The translations under genes and the position numbers were made by a program. DNA of 64,000 nucleotides, taken from assembly GCF_043290135.1 (NCBI RefSeq), contig NW_027464781.1, positions 124,001-188,000 of the forward strand. The letters are read 5' to 3'. Below, piece after piece: positions 60,130 to 64,000 of the stretch (its first letter is position 1; the number at the start of each line of letters is the position of its first letter). The DNA is from Rhipicephalus microplus (Eukaryota; Arthropoda; Arachnida; Ixodida; Ixodidae). Below the pieces are notes generated by a model. The model made no database searches. It saw nothing but the letters and a program-made list of their open reading frames with translations, and had not been told where the DNA came from.

Positions 60130-63100
60130 CTAGCGTGATCGGCTGTTAACCGGAAATTTGGAGGTTTGAGCCCACCCGTTGGTGGTGCGGCGCTTTTTTT
60201 TCTTTGGGCTGATAGCTTTGAAGATATGTTCTAATGGTGGTAAGAGTGGAGCAGGACTGTCTCCGTGGCGCCATTGGCTAGCGCGATCGGCTGTTAACCG
60301 AAAGGTTGGAGTTTCGAGCCCTCCTGGAGTGGTGTGTTGCTTTTTTCTTTGCGCTGATAGCTTTGAAGATATGTTCTGATGATGGAAGAGTGGAGCACGA
60401 CTGTCTCCTTGGCGCAATTGGCTAGCGTGATCGGCTGTTAACCGAAAAGTTGGAGGTTCGAGCCCAGCCGGTGGTGGTGCGGCGCTTTTTTTTCTTTGGG
60501 CTGATAGCTTTGAAGATATGTTCTGATGGTGGTGAGAGTGGTGCAGGACTTTCTCCATGGCGCAATTGGCTAGCGCGATGGGCTGTTAATCAAAAGGTCG
60601 AAGCTTCGAGCCCACCCGGTGGTGGTATGGTGCTTTTTTTTCTTTGGGCTGATAGATTTGAAGATATGTTCTGATGGTGGTGAGAGTGGAGCAGTACTGT
60701 CTCCGTGGCGCAATTGGCTAGCGCGATCGGCTGTTAACCGAAAGGTTGGAGTTTCGAGCCCTCCCGGGAGTGGCGTGTTGCTTTTTTCTTTGCGCTGATA
60801 GCTTTGAAGATATGTTCTGATGGTGGTGAGAGTGGAGCAAGACTGTCTCCGTGGCGCAATGGGCTAGCGCGATCGGCTTTTAACCGAAAGGTTGGTGGTT
60901 CGAGCCCACCTGGTGGTGGTGCAGCGCTTTTTTTTCTTGCGCTGATAGCTTTGAAGATATGTTCTGATGATGGTGAGAGTGGAGCAGGACTGTCTCCGTG
61001 GCGCAATTGGCTAGCGCGATCGGCTGTTAACCGAAAACTTGGAGGTTCGAGCCTACCCGGTGGTTGCGCGGCGCTTTTTTCTGTGGGCTGATAGCTTTGA
61101 AGATATGTTTTGATGGTGGTGAGAGTGGAGCAGGACTGTCTTCATGGCGCAATTGGCTAGCGTGATCGGCTGTTGACCGAAAGGTTGGAGTTTCGAGCCC
61201 TCCCGGGAGTTGTGTGTTGCTTTTTTCTTTGCGCTGATAGCTTTGAAGATATGTTCTGATGGTGGTGAGAGTGGAGCAAGACTGTCTCCGTGGCGCAATG
61301 GGCTAGCGCGATCAGCTGTTAACCGAAAGGTTGGAGTTTCGAGCCCACCTGGTGGTGGTGCAGCGCTTTTTTTCCTTGCGCTGATAGCTTTGAAGATATG
61401 TTCTGATGATGGTGAGAGTGGAGCAAGACTGCCTCCATAGCGCAATGGGCTAGCGCGATCGGCTGTTAACCGAAAGGTTGGAGTATCGAGCCCTCCCGGG
61501 AGTGGTGTGTTGCGTGGTATGGCGCTTTTTTTTCTTTGGGCTGATAGCTCTGAAGATATGTTCTGATGGTGGTGAGAGTGGAGCAGTACTGTCTCCGTGG
61601 CGCCATTGGCTAGCGCGATCGGATGTTGACCGAAAGGTTGGAGTTTCGAGCCCTCCCGGGAGTGGTGTTGCTTTTTTCTTTGCGCTGATAGCTTTGAAGA
61701 TATGTTCTGATGGTGGTGAGAGTGGAGCAGGACTGTCTCCATGGCGCAATTGGCTAGCGTGATCGGCTGTTGACCGAAAGGTTGGAGTTTCGAGCCCTCC
61801 CGGGAGTTGTGTGTTGCTTTTTTCTTTGCGCTGATAGCTTTGAAGATATGTTCTGATGGTGGTGAGAGTGGAGCAAGACTGTCTCCGTGGCGCAATGGGC
61901 TAGCGCGATCAGCTGTTAACCGAAAGGTTGGAGTTTCGAGCCCACCTGGTGGTGGTGCAGCGCTTTTTTTCCTTGCGCTGATAGCTTTGAAGATATGTTC
62001 TGATGATGGTGAGAGTGGAGCAAGACTGCCTCCATAGCGCAATGGGCTAGCGCGATCGGCTGTTAACCGAAAGGTTGGAGTATCGAGCCCTCCCGGGAGT
62101 GGTGTGTTGCTTTTTTCTTTGCGGTAATAGCTTTGAAGATATTTTCTGATGGTGGTGAGAGTGGAGCAGGACTGTCTCCTTGGCGCAATTGGCTAGCGTG
62201 ATCGGCTGTTAACAGAAAAGTTGGAGGTTCGAGCCCACCCGGTGGTGGTGCGGCGCTTTTTTTTCTTTGGGCTGATAGCTTTGAAGATATGTTCTGATGG
62301 TGGTGAGAGTGGTGCAGGACTTTCTCCATGGCGCAATTGGCTAGCGCGATGGGCTGTTAATCAAAAGGTCGGAGGTTCGAGCCCACCCGGTGGTGGTATG
62401 GCGCTTTTTTTTCTTTGGGCTGATAGCTCTGAAGATATGTTCTGATGGTGGTGAGAGTGGAGCAGTACTGTCTCCGTGGCGCAATTGGCTAGCGCGATCG
62501 GCTGTTGACCGAAAGGTTGGAGTTTCGAGCCCTCCCGGGAGTGGTGTTGCTTTTTTCTTTGCGCTGATAGCTTTGAAGATATGTTCTGATGGTGGTGAGA
62601 GTGGAGCAAGACTGTCTCCGTGGCGCAATTGGCTAGCGCGATCGGCTGTTAACCGAAAGGTTGGAGGTTCGAGCCCACCTGGTGGTGGTGCAGCGCTTTT
62701 TTTTCCTTGCGCTGATAGCTTTGAAGCTATGTTCTGATGATGGTGAGAGTGGAGCAAGACTGCCTCCGTAGCGCAATGGGCTAGCGTGATCGGCTGTTAA
62801 CCGAAAGGTTGGAATTTTGAGCCCTCCCGGGAGTGGTGTGTTGCTTTTTTCGTTGCGCTGATAGCTTTGAAGATATGTTCTGATGGTGGTGAGAGTGGAG
62901 CAAGACTGTCTCCGTGGCGCAATGGGCTAGCGCGATCGGCTGTTAACCGAAAGGTTGGAGGTTCGAGCCCACCTGGTGGTGGTGCAGCGCTTTTTTTTCC
63001 TTGCGCTGATAGCTTTGAAGATATGTTCTGATGGTGGTGAGAGTGGAGCAGGACTGTCTCCGTGGCGCAATTGGCTAGCGCTATCGGCTGTTAACCGAAA

Positions 63101-64000
63101 AGTTGGAGGTTCGAGCCTAAGCGGTGGTTGCGCGGCGCTTTTTTTCTGTGGGCTGATAGCTTTGAAGATATGTTCTGATGGTGGTGAGAGTGGAGCAGGA
63201 CTGTCTCCTTGGCGTAATTGGCTAGCGTGATCGGCTGTTGACCGAAAGGTTGGAGTTTCGAGCCCTCCCGGGAGTGGTGTGTTGCTTTTTTATTTGCGCT
63301 GATAGCTTTGAAGATATGTTCTGATGGTGGTGAGAGTGGAGCAAGACTGTCTCCGTGGCGCAATGGGCTAGCGCGATCGGCTGTTAACCGAAAGGTTGGA
63401 GGTTCGAGCCCACCTGGTGGTGGTGGTGCAGCGCTTTTTTTTTCTTGCGCTGATAGCTTTGAAGATATGTTCTGATGATGGTGAGAGTGGAGCAGGACTG
63501 TCTCCGTGGCGCAATTGGCTAGCGTGATCGGCTGTTAACCGGAAAGTTGGAGGTTCGAGTCCACCCGTTGGTGGTGCGGCGCTTTTTTTTTCTTTGGACT
63601 GATAGCATTGAAGATATGTTCTAATGGTGGTAAGAGTGGAGCAGGACTGTCTCCGTGGCGCCATTCGCTAGCGCAATCGGCAGTTAGCCGAAAGGTTGGA
63701 GTTTCGAGCCCACCCGGTTGTGGTGCGCCGCTTTTTTTTCTTTTAGCTGATAGCTTTGAAGATATGTTATGATGGTAGTGAGAGTGAAGCAGGACTGTCT
63801 CCGTGGCGCAATTGGCTAGCGTGATCGGCTGTTAACCGAAAAGTTGGAGGTTCGAGCCCACACGGTGGTGGTGCGGCGCTTTTTTTCTTTGGGCTGATAG
63901 CTTTGAATATATGTTCTGATGGTGGTGAGAGTGGAGCAGGACTGTCTCCGTGGCGCAATTCGCTAGCGTGATCGGCTGTTAACCGAAACGTTGGTAGTTT
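60130..64000 (+). repeat. Higher-order repeat 4 (partial, cut by window end)
   Basis: Same opening. Matches repeat 3 at 5,884 bp at first and 5,601 bp later. The change of about 283 bp corresponds to the out-of-register deletion at 61513/61514. The window ends inside a unit of the TTCGCTAGC type. Confidence 0.75.
60845..60918 (+). pseudogene. tRNA-Asn body with TTT anticodon
   Basis: CTTTTAA loop and intact GGTGG/CCACC T-stem, in the last, partial higher-order repeat. Confidence 0.7.

Larger units (their letters stand above)
1..64000 (+). repeat. Tandem array of ~148-bp tRNA-Asn-derived units (tRNA satellite)
   Basis: The window is filled end to end by direct repeats of a unit of about 148 bp, roughly 430 copies, all in one orientation. 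A typical unit is a 74-nt tRNA-Asn(GTT)-like body, a short GC-rich trailer (GCGGCGC, GCAGCGC or TGTTGC), an oligo-T run, then a conserved spacer containing GCTGATAGCTTTGAAGATAT and GAGAGTGGAGCAGGACT. The window opens at nucleotide 9 of one body and closes inside another, so the true array is longer. Units differ by substitutions, T-run length and small indels, and the variants recur in blocks, which shows amplification of multi-unit segments. No stretch longer than the spacer lacks the repeat. Functional status is inferred: the polymerase III signals look intact, but the cloverleaf is degraded. Confidence 0.97.

Noticed and set aside
61053..62042. Long minus-strand open frame (329 codons) and dozens of shorter frames on both strands as protein genes
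   Set aside because: Every frame is the translated repeat, starts and stops follow unit variants, sister copies break it, and no independent domain is present.
1..64000. CRISPR array (regular repeats separated by spacers)
   Set aside because: The supposed spacers are themselves conserved repeats, the unit is 148 bp, and the conserved part is a tRNA body. No cas genes are present.
1..64000. Dispersed tRNA-derived SINE elements
   Set aside because: Copies are strictly head to tail at a fixed period, with no poly-A or tail region, no target-site duplications and no unique flanks.
1..64000. Cluster of about 430 fully working tRNA-Asn genes
   Set aside because: Recurrent mismatches in the acceptor, anticodon and T stems, changed anticodons and loss of U33 argue against it for most units. 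A minority of functional copies cannot be excluded.
1..64000. Bacterial, plastid or plant tRNA-Asn origin
   Set aside because: The body does not resemble those tRNA-Asn forms, no CCA is encoded, and the long T-runs fit eukaryotic polymerase III genes.

Overview
The whole 64 kb window is one uninterrupted head-to-tail array of a roughly 148-bp unit. By length there are about 430 units, all on the + strand, and the array runs off both ends of the window. Each unit has a 74-nt body derived from a nuclear tRNA-Asn(GTT) gene, followed by about 74 nt of trailer and spacer. The spacer carries an oligo-T run of 6 to 11 T. I see no protein-coding gene, rRNA, transposon or other single-copy sequence. 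The many open frames are by-products of the repeat.

Organism: a eukaryotic nuclear genome, most likely an animal. The tRNA body (acceptor 5' strand GTCTCCG, D-arm GCGC/GCGC, anticodon loop CTGTTAA, variable loop AGGTT, T-loop TTCGAGC) looks like metazoan tRNA-Asn and unlike the plant or bacterial gene as I know them. No CCA is encoded. An A box, a B box and an oligo-T terminator are present, as in RNA polymerase III genes. The species cannot be named from this sequence.

Function: most units keep the internal polymerase III promoter and terminator but have a damaged cloverleaf. The 3' acceptor strand no longer pairs well with GTCTCCG, the usual T-stem (GGAGG/CCACC) has an A:A mismatch, and the first anticodon-stem pair is A:A. 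Several lineages changed anticodon (GCT, TTT, GGT, GTC, ATT, GAT) or lost the conserved U33 and were then amplified. My reading is a tRNA-derived satellite that may still be bound by TFIIIC or transcribed, rather than about 430 working tRNA-Asn genes. Some units may still be called tRNA-Asn by software.

Layout: the array is a mosaic of nested, recent duplications made of whole numbers of units. From 1 to about 36 kb there is a 1,918-bp tandem duplication (2275-6110), a 4.28-kb tandem duplication (7890-16450), a pair at 16365-18140 and 19752-21527 that also resembles about 1.5-2.8 kb, a 3.8-4.0-kb ladder (22.3-31.4 kb), a 1,621-bp duplication (29785-33026) and a further copy at 33040-35683. 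From about 36.9 kb a different set of unit variants dominates. From 43.8 kb to the end, four successive higher-order repeats of about 5.1-5.9 kb follow one another (starts near 43.82, 49.10, 54.25 and 60.13 kb; the last is cut by the window edge).

Types of unit seen, by T-arm and trailer: CCACCCGGTGG (A), CCTCCCGGGAG (B), GCAACCGGTGG (C), CCACCCGGTGATGC or CCATCCGGTGATGC (D), CCTAGCCGG or CCTAAGCGG (E), CCACCTGGTGG (F) and CCACCCGTTGGTGG (G). Coordinates for the 74-nt bodies were counted by hand. Block edges are approximate to within about 20 bp.
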